A stretch of 64,000 nt of DNA, from the NCBI RefSeq assembly GCF_042683685.1, contig NZ_JBHUOP010000004.1, positions 372,001 to 436,000 on the forward strand, given 5' to 3'. Below are positions 52,008 to 60,718 of this stretch, in pieces. Source of the DNA: Timonella corticicola. Lineage in GTDB: Bacteria > Actinomycetota > Actinomycetes > Actinomycetales > Cellulomonadaceae. The notes under the pieces are model-generated. The model made no database searches, was not told the DNA's origin, and saw only the letters and a list, made by a program, of their open reading frames with translations. The stretch's first letter is position 1; every line of letters starts with the position of its first letter. Both the position numbers and the translations under genes were made by a program.

Positions 52008-52910
52008 ATGGCATCAACAACGAACCCGAGCCGACCATTTGGCACCCTACTCACGGCAATGGTCACCCCATTCAACGAGGACGGAAGTGTGGACCTCGAC
52101 TCCGCAGTCGCCCTTGCCAAGCATCTTGTGGACCAGGGCAACGACGGCCTCGTGCTCAACGGAACCACCGGCGAATCCCCGACGACCCACTCGCCAGAGA
52201 AGGCGGAACTCGTTGCAGCCGTCGTCGAGGCTGTCGGTGACCGAGCCGCGATCGTCGCAGGGGCCGGATCGAACGACACCAAGCACGCCGTCCGCATGGC
52301 CGAACAAGCAGCCGAGGCCGGTGCTCACGGACTGCTTGCAGTCACCCCGTACTACTCGCGCCCCAGTCAGCGTGGAATCATCGCCCACATGGAGGCGATC
52401 GCGGACTCAACCGACCTTCCCGTCATGCTGTACGACATTCCTGGACGCACCGGCGTGCGCATCGCAACCGACTCCTACGTGGCACTCAACCAGCACGAGA
52501 ACATCGTCGCCGTGAAGGACGCCGGAGGAGATGTCGGCATCGCGGCGGTCAACATCGCGAACACCGACCTCGCCTGGTACTCGGGAGACGACGTTCTCTA
52601 CCTACCGTTCCTCTCCATCGGTGCAGTTGGCCTCGTCTCCGTCGTCGCGCACGTCGCCACCAACGACTTCCTTGCGATCGAACGCGAGTTCAGCGCAGGC
52701 AACCATGGCGCAGCCATCACAGCCGCCCAAAAACTCCACAACATCACCGATGCCATCATGGGATCTGGCGCCGGAGCAGTCATGGTCAAGGCCGCCCTCA
52801 AGGAACTCGGGCTCATCTCGACCACTCACATGCGCGCTCCACAGGCAGCGCCCAACGAAGCTGAAACCGCGGTAGTCCGCAGCGCGCTCGCCGCGCACGG
52901 ACTTATCTAG
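52008..52910 (+). CDS. dapA: 4-hydroxy-tetrahydrodipicolinate synthase
   Basis: A 300-residue DapA, condensing pyruvate with aspartate semialdehyde, the first step of the DAP/lysine branch. NGTTGESPTTHSPEK, the catalytic Tyr142 (MLYDIPGRTG) and Schiff-base Lys170 (VAVKDAGG) are present. The ATG at 52008 lacks a strong ribosome binding site; TAAGTT at 51994-51999 lies eight bases upstream and could be a -10, making a leaderless start possible. rnj follows 40 bases downstream, the conserved dapA-rnj order. Confidence 0.96.
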   Translation: MASTTNPSRPFGTLLTAMVTPFNEDGSVDLDSAVALAKHLVDQGNDGLVLNGTTGESPTTHSPEKAELVAAVVEAVGDRAAIVAGAGSNDTKHAVRMAEQAAEAGAHGLLAVTPYYSRPSQRGIIAHMEAIADSTDLPVMLYDIPGRTGVRIATDSYVALNQHENIVAVKDAGGDVGIAAVNIANTDLAWYSGDDVLYLPFLSIGAVGLVSVVAHVATNDFLAIEREFSAGNHGAAITAAQKLHNITDAIMGSGAGAVMVKAALKELGLISTTHMRAPQAAPNEAETAVVRSALAAHGLI

Positions 52911-52950
52911 TGCCACCGCGTCACACAACCCAACCAGCCCTGGAGGCTAC

Positions 52951-54636
52951 GTGAGTCATCCCCAACCCGACCTTGAACTTCCACCAGCCCTCGAAGACGG
53001 CACACTGCGCATCGTCGCACTGGGAGGTCTCGGTGAAATCGGGCGGAACATGGCGGTCCTCGAATATCTTGGACGCCTTCTCATCATCGACTGCGGTGTG
53101 CTCTTCCCCGAAGACCACCAACCCGGTGTCGACCTGATCCTGCCCGACTTCAGCTACATTGCCGACCGCATGGACGACGTCGAAGCGATCGTGCTCACCC
53201 ACGGCCATGAAGACCACATCGGCGGTGTCCCGTTCCTGCTCAAGATGCGATCCGACATCCCAGTCGTCGGATCGCGCCTGACCCTTGCATTCATCGAGGC
53301 GAAGCTCAAGGAACACCGCATCACCCCGATCACCCGCATGGTCAAGGAAGACGAGGTTGTCACCTTCGGCGACTTCACCTGCGAGTTCGTAGCAGTCAAC
53401 CACTCGATCCCGGACGCGCTCGCAGTGGCCGTGACCACCGGTGCCGGAACGATCCTGCACACCGGCGACTTCAAGATGGATCAGCTTCCACTCGATGGAC
53501 GCATCACCGACCTGCGTGCCTTCGCCCGCCTGGGGGAACGCGGCGTGGACCTGTTCATGGTGGACTCGACCAACGCCGAGGTTCCCGGATTCGTCACGCC
53601 GGAACGCCAGATCGGACCAACCCTGTCCTCGGTGTTCGGGCAGTCCGAAGGCCGCATCGTGGTGGCCTCGTTCGCCTCTCACGTGCACCGCATTCAACAG
53701 GTGCTCGATGCAGCCTACGAGCATGGACGCAAGGTTGTCTTTGTGGGTCGCTCGATGGTGCGCAACATGGGCATCGCCTCCGACCTGGGTTACCTCAACG
53801 TGCCGCACGGCGTGGTTGTGGACCTCAAGGACGTGCACTCGCTGCCCGACAACCAGATCGTGCTCATGTGCACCGGTTCGCAGGGCGAACCAATGGCTGC
53901 GCTCTCGCGGATCGCAAACCAGTCGCACAAGATCTCGGTGGGGCAGGGAGACACAGTCATCCTCGCGTCCTCGCTCATCCCAGGTAACGAGAACGCGGTG
54001 TTCCGTGTGATCAACGGCCTCATGCGGCTCGGCGCGCGCGTTGTGCACTCCGGTAATGCAAAGGTCCACGTCTCCGGACACGCCTCCGAGGGTGAACTCA
54101 CCTACTGCTACAACATCCTGCGCCCCAAGAACGTCATGCCGGTCCACGGCGAGGTGAGGCACCTGATCGCGAATGGTGCGATCGCGGTCAAGACCGGCGT
54201 GCCCGCGCAGAACGTCATCCTCGCTGAGGATGGGGTGGTGGTTGACCTGAGTGACGGACAAGCCCGCATTGTCGGAGCCGTTCCATGCGGGTACGTGTAC
54301 GTGGATGGTTCCGCTGTCGGCACCATCACCGAGGCGGAGCTCAAGGACCGTCGCATCCTCGCGGAGGAGGGCTTCGTGTCCATCTTCGCGGTGGTTGACT
54401 CGAACTCCGGCAAGGTCGTTGCCGGCCCACAGATCCTGGCCCGCGGATTCGCGGAGGGGGATGAGGTCTTCGACGACATCAAACCGCAGATCGTCGCCGC
54501 CCTGGAACAGGCAGCCTCGAATCAGAATGCCGACGCCTATCAACTGCAGCAGGTCATGCGGCGCACTGTTGGGCGCTGGGTGTCCACGCGGCTGCGTCGC
54601 AAGCCGATGATCATCCCGGTGGTCGTTCAAGCGTGA
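52951..54636 (+). CDS. rnj: Ribonuclease J
   Basis: A 561-residue RNase J, a metallo-beta-lactamase/beta-CASP nuclease with endo- and 5'-3' exonuclease activity in mRNA turnover and rRNA maturation. The zinc motif THGHEDH (H84, H86, D88, H89), IVLMCTGSQGEP and VHVSGHASEGEL are intact, with the C-terminal dimerisation domain. GTG 52951 follows TGGAGG. With PNPase it gives the window two central RNA-decay enzymes; no RNase E is seen here. Confidence 0.96.
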   Translation: MSHPQPDLELPPALEDGTLRIVALGGLGEIGRNMAVLEYLGRLLIIDCGVLFPEDHQPGVDLILPDFSYIADRMDDVEAIVLTHGHEDHIGGVPFLLKMRSDIPVVGSRLTLAFIEAKLKEHRITPITRMVKEDEVVTFGDFTCEFVAVNHSIPDALAVAVTTGAGTILHTGDFKMDQLPLDGRITDLRAFARLGERGVDLFMVDSTNAEVPGFVTPERQIGPTLSSVFGQSEGRIVVASFASHVHRIQQVLDAAYEHGRKVVFVGRSMVRNMGIASDLGYLNVPHGVVVDLKDVHSLPDNQIVLMCTGSQGEPMAALSRIANQSHKISVGQGDTVILASSLIPGNENAVFRVINGLMRLGARVVHSGNAKVHVSGHASEGELTYCYNILRPKNVMPVHGEVRHLIANGAIAVKTGVPAQNVILAEDGVVVDLSDGQARIVGAVPCGYVYVDGSAVGTITEAELKDRRILAEEGFVSIFAVVDSNSGKVVAGPQILARGFAEGDEVFDDIKPQIVAALEQAASNQNADAYQLQQVMRRTVGRWVSTRLRRKPMIIPVVVQA

Positions 54637-54752
54637 CGGAAACCGCACTGGTCGGGCCTCGGCGGGTTATCCCGTCGAGGCCCTTCACGTGATTTCGGTC
54701 CTTATGTCCCCATCACAGCGGTGAAATCCAAGGATTATCCGCGTTTCAACGA

Positions 54753-54758
54753 TAAATT
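54753..54758 (+). promoter_or_regulatory. Candidate -10 for a leaderless ftsK transcript
   Basis: TAAATT ends seven bases before ATG 54766. The GAGGG between them is too close to the ATG to act as a ribosome binding site. No -35 is evident. Confidence 0.4.
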
Positions 54759-54765
54759 TGAGGGT

Positions 54766-57705
54766 ATGGCTTCTCGAACCAACTCCACGAAGTCCTCGGC
54801 GTCCTCCGGGTCTGGCCGCGGAACGGCGAACTCCTCGCCACGGTCGGGCCAAACTCGCAAAGCTCCAGCGAAGTCTTCTGCAAAGACTCCAACGAAGAAG
54901 CCGAGTGGCTCGTCCACCTCGCGCCCCAAGGCATCCGAGGCGCAGCAGGCTCGCAGGCGAGAGCACTGGCTCGACGCGTTTGGTTTTCTGCTGCTCGCCT
55001 TGTCGATCGTGTCCGTGGTGGCCGAATGGTTCGGGATCACCGCTCCCGCAGCACACTGGGTGCACGTGGCAGCGACCATCTTGGTGGGACGCCTCTCGAT
55101 CATCGCGCCCGTGGCGCTGTTCGTGTGGTCGATTCGCGTGCTTCGCCGCCGCCACAGAGTGGATCGCAGCTACCGGATGGTGGTGGGAGTGACGTGCGAA
55201 CTACTCGCACTGACGGGCATCGCACACGCCGCCCTTGACTACCCTGCGCTGAGCGATGGTTTGGATGAAATCCAAGAAGCCGGCGGTGTTTTCGGGTTCC
55301 TGCTCGGGTATCCATTGGCGCTGGGATTGACCCCCGTGCCCGCTATCCTGGTGCTGTCGCTTCTTGCCTTCTTCGGTTTCCTCGTGATCACTCGCACGCC
55401 GATCAACTCTCTCCCGGAGAAGGTATCCGCTGCTCGGGTGCGACTGTTTGGCGAACCCGTCGAGTACGAGGTCGCAGAGGAGGAGACCGGCGCAGATACC
55501 GGTGAACTTGAGTTCGCTCCCGGCGTCAACCGTCACGATGGCACCCAGTCTTCTGCTCCGGCACGCAAACCGCGCCGCAAGGGCTTCTTCGCACGCATGA
55601 AGGAAAAGCGGAATTCCCCCCAGGACACGGCCCTGCAGCACTATGAGGGAGACGAGGCATTCACGAAAGCCTTCCTCGCTGAGAAGCCAGAGGATGAGGA
55701 ACAAACCGTGGTGCGGCCGCGGCTGCGTGGCGCGGGACGTTCTGCCCGCGGTGCCCAGAGCCCTGAACTGTTCGATATCGACGACGCTCCTGCCGTTCCG
55801 GCCAATGGCCGCCCAGCCCCAGCCGGGCCGGGTGCCCCAACGATGGTCGTACCCGGACCGGTCCCAGAGGCTGATGGCGACCTTGACGACGCTGGCGTAG
55901 CGCAGGTGGGTGCCGCGCGCTCGACCACTTCCGTAACCGCGCCGGTTCCGCAGCCTCCAGCGGCTGCAACCGGCTCGTCGGCACGCGATGGGCGTGGTCC
56001 AGGCGGGCAACGTGAGCTTGAGGCACCCCCCACGCGCCCTGTCCCGAAGGGCGAACAGCCCATGCTTGAGGGCGACGTGGTCTATGTGCTACCAGACGAG
56101 GAAGTACTCGTACACGGAGCACCACACAAGACCCGTTCCGCCGCCAACGACCGCGTCGTCGATGCGCTCACCGAGGTGTTCGACCAGTTCAACGTAAATG
56201 CGACCGTCACCGGCTTTACCCGCGGTCCAACTGTGACCCGCTACGAGGTCGAGGTCGGGCCGGGTATGAAGGTCGAACGTGTGACCGCGCTGTCGAAGAA
56301 CATCGCGTACGCCGTGGCCTCCGCTGACGTGCGAATCCTCTCGCCGATTCCGGGTAAGTCCGCAATCGGCATCGAGATTCCAAACGCCGACCGCGAGACG
56401 GTCGTGCTCGGCGACGTGCTGCGATCAAGCGCCGCACGCAAGTCCGACCATCCGATGATCATGGGTGTGGGCAAGGACGTCGAGGGCGGCTACGTCATGG
56501 CTAACCTTGCCAAGATGCCCCATATTCTTGTCGCAGGTGCTACGGGTGCTGGTAAGTCCAGCTTTGTGAACTCGATGATCACCTCGATTCTGATGCGTTC
56601 CACGCCGGACCAGGTCCGCATGATCCTGGTTGACCCGAAGCGCGTGGAACTCACGATCTACGAGGGCATCCCACACCTGATTACTCCGATCATCACGAAC
56701 CCGAAGAAGGCCGCCGAAGCGCTCGAATGGGTTGTACGCGAGATGGATGCGCGCTACGACGACCTCGCAATGTTCGGGTACAAGCACATCGACGACTTCA
56801 ACGCCGCGGTGCGGGCAGGCAAGGTAAAGCCGCTCCCGGGTTCGGAACGCAAGATCGCGACCTACCCGTACCTGCTCGTAGTTGTCGACGAGCTCGCGGA
56901 CCTGATGATGGTTGCGCCACGTGATGTTGAAGCCTCGATTCAACGCATCACCCAACTTGCACGCGCCGCTGGTATCCACCTGGTGCTCGCCACCCAGCGT
57001 CCATCCGTGGACGTGGTCACTGGTCTTATCAAAGCCAACGTGCCATCGCGCCTCGCGTTCGCAACCTCATCGCTCGCGGACTCTCGCGTTGTGCTTGACC
57101 AACCAGGTGCAGAAAAGCTCATCGGTCAGGGTGACGCACTGTTCCTGCCGATGGGCGCGTCGAAGCCGATGCGTGTTCAGGGTGCCTGGGTCAATGAATC
57201 CGAGATTCACGCCGTTGTCGAACACGTGAAATCCCAACTGAAACCCGTATATCGGGAAGACGTTGCGCAGTCTGTGCAGAAGAAGGTCGTTGACGAGGAC
57301 ATCGGAGACGACCTCGAAGTCCTGTTGCAGGCCGCAGAACTCGTGGTGAACTCGCAGTTCGGGTCCACCTCGATGTTGCAGCGAAAACTACGCGTCGGCT
57401 TCGCAAAGGCTGGACGCCTCATGGACCTGCTCGAATCGCGTGAAATCGTGGGGCCTTCCGAAGGCTCCAAGGCGCGCGAAGTGCTTGTGACCCCCGAGGA
57501 ACTGCCCTCCGTTCTCGCCCTGCTCCGAGGTGAACCTGCCCCCGTAGGACCCGCAAACGATGCGGGTGACACTGGAACAGGTCACGATGGCAGTAGAGCA
57601 GACCAATATGCGGATGGGATCGACGGTCATATGCCGCAGACCGCACACGATTACCATGACAACGCTGATACTGAGGACGACGGGTGGACCGGGCCACTGC
57701 GGTGA
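54766..57705 (+). CDS. ftsK: DNA translocase FtsK
   Basis: A 979-residue FtsK/SpoIIIE that pumps DNA through the septum and activates Xer recombination. A Ser/Lys-rich N-terminal tail leads to four or five membrane segments (about residues 70-215), then a disordered linker (about 230-440). The motor has Walker A GATGAGKSS at 591-599 and Walker B YLLVVVDELADLMM; the C-terminal winged-helix gamma domain is SMLQRKLRVGFAKAGRLMD. ATG 54766 gives the family-like start; an earlier GTG at 54721 adds 15 residues. XerC is encoded earlier in the window. Confidence 0.94.
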   Translation: MASRTNSTKSSASSGSGRGTANSSPRSGQTRKAPAKSSAKTPTKKPSGSSTSRPKASEAQQARRREHWLDAFGFLLLALSIVSVVAEWFGITAPAAHWVHVAATILVGRLSIIAPVALFVWSIRVLRRRHRVDRSYRMVVGVTCELLALTGIAHAALDYPALSDGLDEIQEAGGVFGFLLGYPLALGLTPVPAILVLSLLAFFGFLVITRTPINSLPEKVSAARVRLFGEPVEYEVAEEETGADTGELEFAPGVNRHDGTQSSAPARKPRRKGFFARMKEKRNSPQDTALQHYEGDEAFTKAFLAEKPEDEEQTVVRPRLRGAGRSARGAQSPELFDIDDAPAVPANGRPAPAGPGAPTMVVPGPVPEADGDLDDAGVAQVGAARSTTSVTAPVPQPPAAATGSSARDGRGPGGQRELEAPPTRPVPKGEQPMLEGDVVYVLPDEEVLVHGAPHKTRSAANDRVVDALTEVFDQFNVNATVTGFTRGPTVTRYEVEVGPGMKVERVTALSKNIAYAVASADVRILSPIPGKSAIGIEIPNADRETVVLGDVLRSSAARKSDHPMIMGVGKDVEGGYVMANLAKMPHILVAGATGAGKSSFVNSMITSILMRSTPDQVRMILVDPKRVELTIYEGIPHLITPIITNPKKAAEALEWVVREMDARYDDLAMFGYKHIDDFNAAVRAGKVKPLPGSERKIATYPYLLVVVDELADLMMVAPRDVEASIQRITQLARAAGIHLVLATQRPSVDVVTGLIKANVPSRLAFATSSLADSRVVLDQPGAEKLIGQGDALFLPMGASKPMRVQGAWVNESEIHAVVEHVKSQLKPVYREDVAQSVQKKVVDEDIGDDLEVLLQAAELVVNSQFGSTSMLQRKLRVGFAKAGRLMDLLESREIVGPSEGSKAREVLVTPEELPSVLALLRGEPAPVGPANDAGDTGTGHDGSRADQYADGIDGHMPQTAHDYHDNADTEDDGWTGPLR

Positions 57706-57823
57706 GGATCGCGGTAATCTAGTGTGGCACCTTTTGCGAGGCGCACACGTTTCACCCTTTTGGGTGAACTCCGTCAACCCGGCGGCGGGTACCGGCAGTA
57801 CAACATGAAAAGGTGAGTTCGGC

Positions 57824-58429
57824 GTGAGTGAGTCGTCCGTGCAGCCCCAGGTCTCGAACTGGAACATAGCGAACATCCTGACCTTCGCGCGCATCGCAAT
57901 GGTGCCGCTGTTCGTGTGGGCGCTCTTCGTGGACTCCGGAGAATCTGTGATGTGGCGGCTTGTCGCCTGTGGCATCTTCCTGGTTGCCGCGATCACAGAC
58001 AAAGTTGACGGACACCTTGCCCGTTCCCGTGGACTCATCACCGACCTCGGCAAGCTACTCGACCCGATTGCGGACAAAGCGCTGACCGGAGCGGCCTTCA
58101 TCTCCCTGTCCATCTTGGGGGACATCTGGTGGTGGGTCACCATTACGATCCTTGGGCGCGAACTCATCATCACGTTGATGCGTCTCGTGATTGCCCGCTA
58201 CGCCGTGCTGCCCGCATCCCGCGGTGGAAAGCTCAAGACCGTCCTCCAGATGCTCGCGCTCGGTGGGTTCATCCTGCCGCTGTTCGCGCTGCCGGTTTTC
58301 CTGTGGTGGATTGCCGCAGCCTTGCTCGCTGCCGCACTTGTTGTGACCGTTGTGACCGGAGTCGAATATCTGATTGTCGGATACCGCGTGTACTCGCAGG
58401 GAAAACGAGACCAAACCATCGGGCAGTGA
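57824..58429 (+). CDS. pgsA: CDP-diacylglycerol-glycerol-3-phosphate phosphatidyltransferase
   Basis: A 201-residue membrane enzyme of the CDP-alcohol phosphatidyltransferase family. The full signature is present: D59, D62-G63, A66-R67, G76, D80 and D84. About four to five hydrophobic segments surround it. It uses CDP-diacylglycerol, the product of CdsA in this window, most likely to make phosphatidylglycerol phosphate. GTG 57824 follows AAAGGTGAG. cinA begins seven bases after the stop. Confidence 0.93.
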   Translation: MSESSVQPQVSNWNIANILTFARIAMVPLFVWALFVDSGESVMWRLVACGIFLVAAITDKVDGHLARSRGLITDLGKLLDPIADKALTGAAFISLSILGDIWWWVTITILGRELIITLMRLVIARYAVLPASRGGKLKTVLQMLALGGFILPLFALPVFLWWIAAALLAAALVVTVVTGVEYLIVGYRVYSQGKRDQTIGQ

Positions 58430-58436
58430 GGTTCGT

Positions 58437-59039
58437 GTGACCGGGACATTCGTTGCGCTCAGCTCTGACGAAACAACGGCGTTTCTCGATGCGCATCCAG
58501 CACATGCGGCTGCGCTCGTTATTGCGCGGCTCATAGAACGCGGACAAACACTTGCCTGCGCGGAATCACTGACAGGTGGCCTGCTCGCTGACTCTCTGGT
58601 CAGCGTTCCCGGAGCCTCAGCCGCATTTCGGGGTTCAGCCGTGACCTATGCGACGGATGCCAAAAGCTCGGTGTTGCACGTCGACTCCGAACTATTGGCA
58701 CGGTGCGGTGCCGTCGACCCTGAGGTTGCACGACAGATGAGCACTGGCGCGCGCGTGCTGTATGGCGCTGACCGTGCCATTGCAACAACCGGTGTTGCGG
58801 GTCCTACCGAGCAGGATGGCAAGCCAGTGGGCTTGGCCTATGTGGGCGTTGCAGGCCCAGATGACGTGAGCGCGCAGGTCTATGAACTCCGACTCGAACC
58901 AGATATCATTGTTCGGCTTATGAGCGGTGGAAAGTATGAGAGCAACCGTGAGGGGATCCGGCGCGCGGTGACACAGGTGGCACTCGGACTGCTCTTACAG
59001 GATATTGAGCGGCACCCATTGACGGATCATGCTCTGTGA
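58437..59039 (+). CDS. cinA: CinA C-terminal domain protein (nicotinamide-nucleotide amidase type)
   Basis: A 200-residue protein of the CinA C-terminal (PncC) family, which deamidates nicotinamide mononucleotide in characterised members. LACAESLTGGLLADSLVSVPG and ATTGVAGPTEQDGKPVGLAYVG are conserved. The N-terminal molybdopterin-like domain of long CinA is absent, as usual in actinobacteria. GTG 58437 follows TGAGGT; a frame opening at 58374 overlaps pgsA and adds 21 residues without support. Confidence 0.91.
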   Translation: MTGTFVALSSDETTAFLDAHPAHAAALVIARLIERGQTLACAESLTGGLLADSLVSVPGASAAFRGSAVTYATDAKSSVLHVDSELLARCGAVDPEVARQMSTGARVLYGADRAIATTGVAGPTEQDGKPVGLAYVGVAGPDDVSAQVYELRLEPDIIVRLMSGGKYESNREGIRRAVTQVALGLLLQDIERHPLTDHAL

Positions 59040-59316
59040 TCGATCCCATAGTTGAGTCAAGGGGACTCAAGGAACAAAAAGTTGATACTCCCCGTTATAA
59101 ATCAGTGAATAGTCACAAACGCTGGCCGATTGTGAGAACAAGAGGGTAGTTGTGCAGGGCGAAAACCCTGGGGTTGTCTCGCACACTGGCTATTCAACGT
59201 GACTTGTGAGAGTCAACGTGAAAAAATGAATCCTATTCTTACGCAAACCAATCGGCCAAACGCGCCGGGGCGGGACACCGTGAAGGGTTTGCGGCGACAC
59301 GAGAGGAGGTTGCCGG

Positions 59317-59619
59317 ATGGTAGTTCTTCGTCGAGAAATTGGGGATGTACTTCGCACGGCACGTCAGCGTCAGGGACGCACACTCCGTGAGGTGTCATCT
59401 GCAGCTCGAGTATCGCTTGGATACCTGAGTGAGGTTGAACGCGGACAGAAGGAAGCATCATCTGAGCTCCTCGGTTCGATTTGCGAGGCGCTTGACACGC
59501 CTTTGTCCCTCATTCTGCGCGAGGTCAGCGACCGCATCGCGGTGGCAGAAGGCCTCGACATTCCAGACACTATTCCTGCTGAAATGGTGAACTACGGTCG
59601 AGTGCCCGCAGCACTATAG
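59317..59619 (+). CDS. Small helix-turn-helix regulator (ClgR/PopR-like)
   Basis: A 100-residue XRE/Cro-type regulator with the helix-turn-helix at about residues 21-58 (RTLREVSSAARVSLGYLSEV, then GQKEASSELLGSICEAL). Relatives next to cinA and recA in actinobacteria include ClgR and PopR, which control Clp proteolysis; I infer this type from location and the ERGQKEASSE segment. ATG 59317 follows GAGGAGG. The 277 bases before it probably carry its own promoter; I found no clear ClgR box. A strong terminator follows. Confidence 0.88.
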   Translation: MVVLRREIGDVLRTARQRQGRTLREVSSAARVSLGYLSEVERGQKEASSELLGSICEALDTPLSLILREVSDRIAVAEGLDIPDTIPAEMVNYGRVPAAL

Positions 59620-59647
59620 TTCCCGTCATTCCTAAATAGCAGTTCAA

Positions 59648-59688
59648 CGAGGGAGCCGGAACACACCAGGTGTGTTCCGGCTCCCTCG
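59648..59688. terminator. Strong terminator between convergent genes
   Basis: A perfect 18-base stem (59648-59665 / 59671-59688) with a 5-base loop lies between the HTH gene and the convergent nei gene. There is no T tract on either side but the stem is very stable; it could act for both. Confidence 0.75.
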
Positions 59689-59767
59689 CGCTGCTTGGGC
59701 GGTTCCGTGTGGGTGTTCCTCAGCCGCTGCGGGTGGACTGGATCCCGCTTGCCGCAGAGAACAAATG

Positions 59768-60718
59768 CTAGTCGGGTTGGCAGTGTGGGCAGAAGAACGC
59801 TGGCCGACGCTTCAACTCAGGGCCAACCTCCGCTACCTCGATGATGTGACCGCACCGATGGCACTGTTGGCCAGCGCGTGAGTGGACGTGGATCACTCGT
59901 CCTTTTGGGTAGTTCAGCGATGACCGCACCATGTTGGCGCGAGCAGTTGCCAGAAGTCGGGGGACATCGACCTCACCAACAGCACGCCAAGGATTTACCC
60001 CCATCGCAAAGAGTGCTTCAGCCATATGGATCGTCCCGATGCCCGAGACGACTGTTTGGTCAAGCAATGTTTCCCCGATGCCGCGCTCAGGAGGGACTTC
60101 AGCGAAGCGTGCAATCCCTATGCGCCATCCATAGTCCGTTACCTCAGCGTTGCGGCCACCGGACTGCTGCGCCGGATATCGAATCGTGCCTGCGGCCAGT
60201 TCCCGCGCTCCCTGCTCCGTGAGTGAACTCGGTGGGACGCGTAGCCTTTCGTCGGCGTAGCGTGGGGCCAAACGCAGTTGAGGTTCTGCGGCGGTCCGTT
60301 TCAGCAGGGGAGTCGGGACCGAAGAATCGGCAAGGATGTCCGGTCCCATGTGTGCGAGCGTCTCAGCCTCACGTTCGGTGGGAAACACATCAAGCAGACC
60401 AAGTCGATACCCAAGCGCCGTCCACTGCGAGGTACCAAGAACCGCGCGGACGTACCCGCTGACTTGCCTAGCCTCTCGGGCGGTTGGACGCACGATCCGC
60501 CACGTACCATCCATACGTAGGTGGGTGCGCAGAGTACGGTCATCGTCGAGTCGCATCAGCATGTGTTTCGCGTAAGCCCCCACCTCAACAATCGTGTGAC
60601 CTTCAAGCCCTTCGGCGGGTGCTGAGGGCCAGTTCAGATCGCCCACGACCAAGGGTTGTCCGACTAAGAGTTGATGCAGGTTGTTTGCTGCCGCGAGTAC
60701 GGTATCTCCTTCAGGCAC
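59768..60718 (-). CDS. nei: Nei/Fpg family DNA glycosylase/AP lyase
   Basis: A 316-residue endonuclease VIII-like enzyme for oxidised bases. The N-terminal PEGDT (P2 nucleophile after Met removal, E3) is catalytic; the helix-two-turn-helix is GIGTIHMAEALFAMG, and a zinc finger (CHRCG with CPHC near the end) closes it. The PEGDT start points to the Nei group rather than Fpg (PELPE). It is on the minus strand and its start overlaps the end of the lhr gene by eight bases, so the two form a repair pair. Confidence 0.91.
   Translation of the reverse strand: MPEGDTVLAAANNLHQLLVGQPLVVGDLNWPSAPAEGLEGHTIVEVGAYAKHMLMRLDDDRTLRTHLRMDGTWRIVRPTAREARQVSGYVRAVLGTSQWTALGYRLGLLDVFPTEREAETLAHMGPDILADSSVPTPLLKRTAAEPQLRLAPRYADERLRVPPSSLTEQGARELAAGTIRYPAQQSGGRNAEVTDYGWRIGIARFAEVPPERGIGETLLDQTVVSGIGTIHMAEALFAMGVNPWRAVGEVDVPRLLATARANMVRSSLNYPKGRVIHVHSRAGQQCHRCGHIIEVAEVGPELKRRPAFFCPHCQPD

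Noticed and set aside
52921..54648. A 575-codon minus-strand open frame over rnj
   Set aside because: Composition (His/Asp/Val-rich) and perfect overlap with RNase J mark it as a GC-driven shadow frame.
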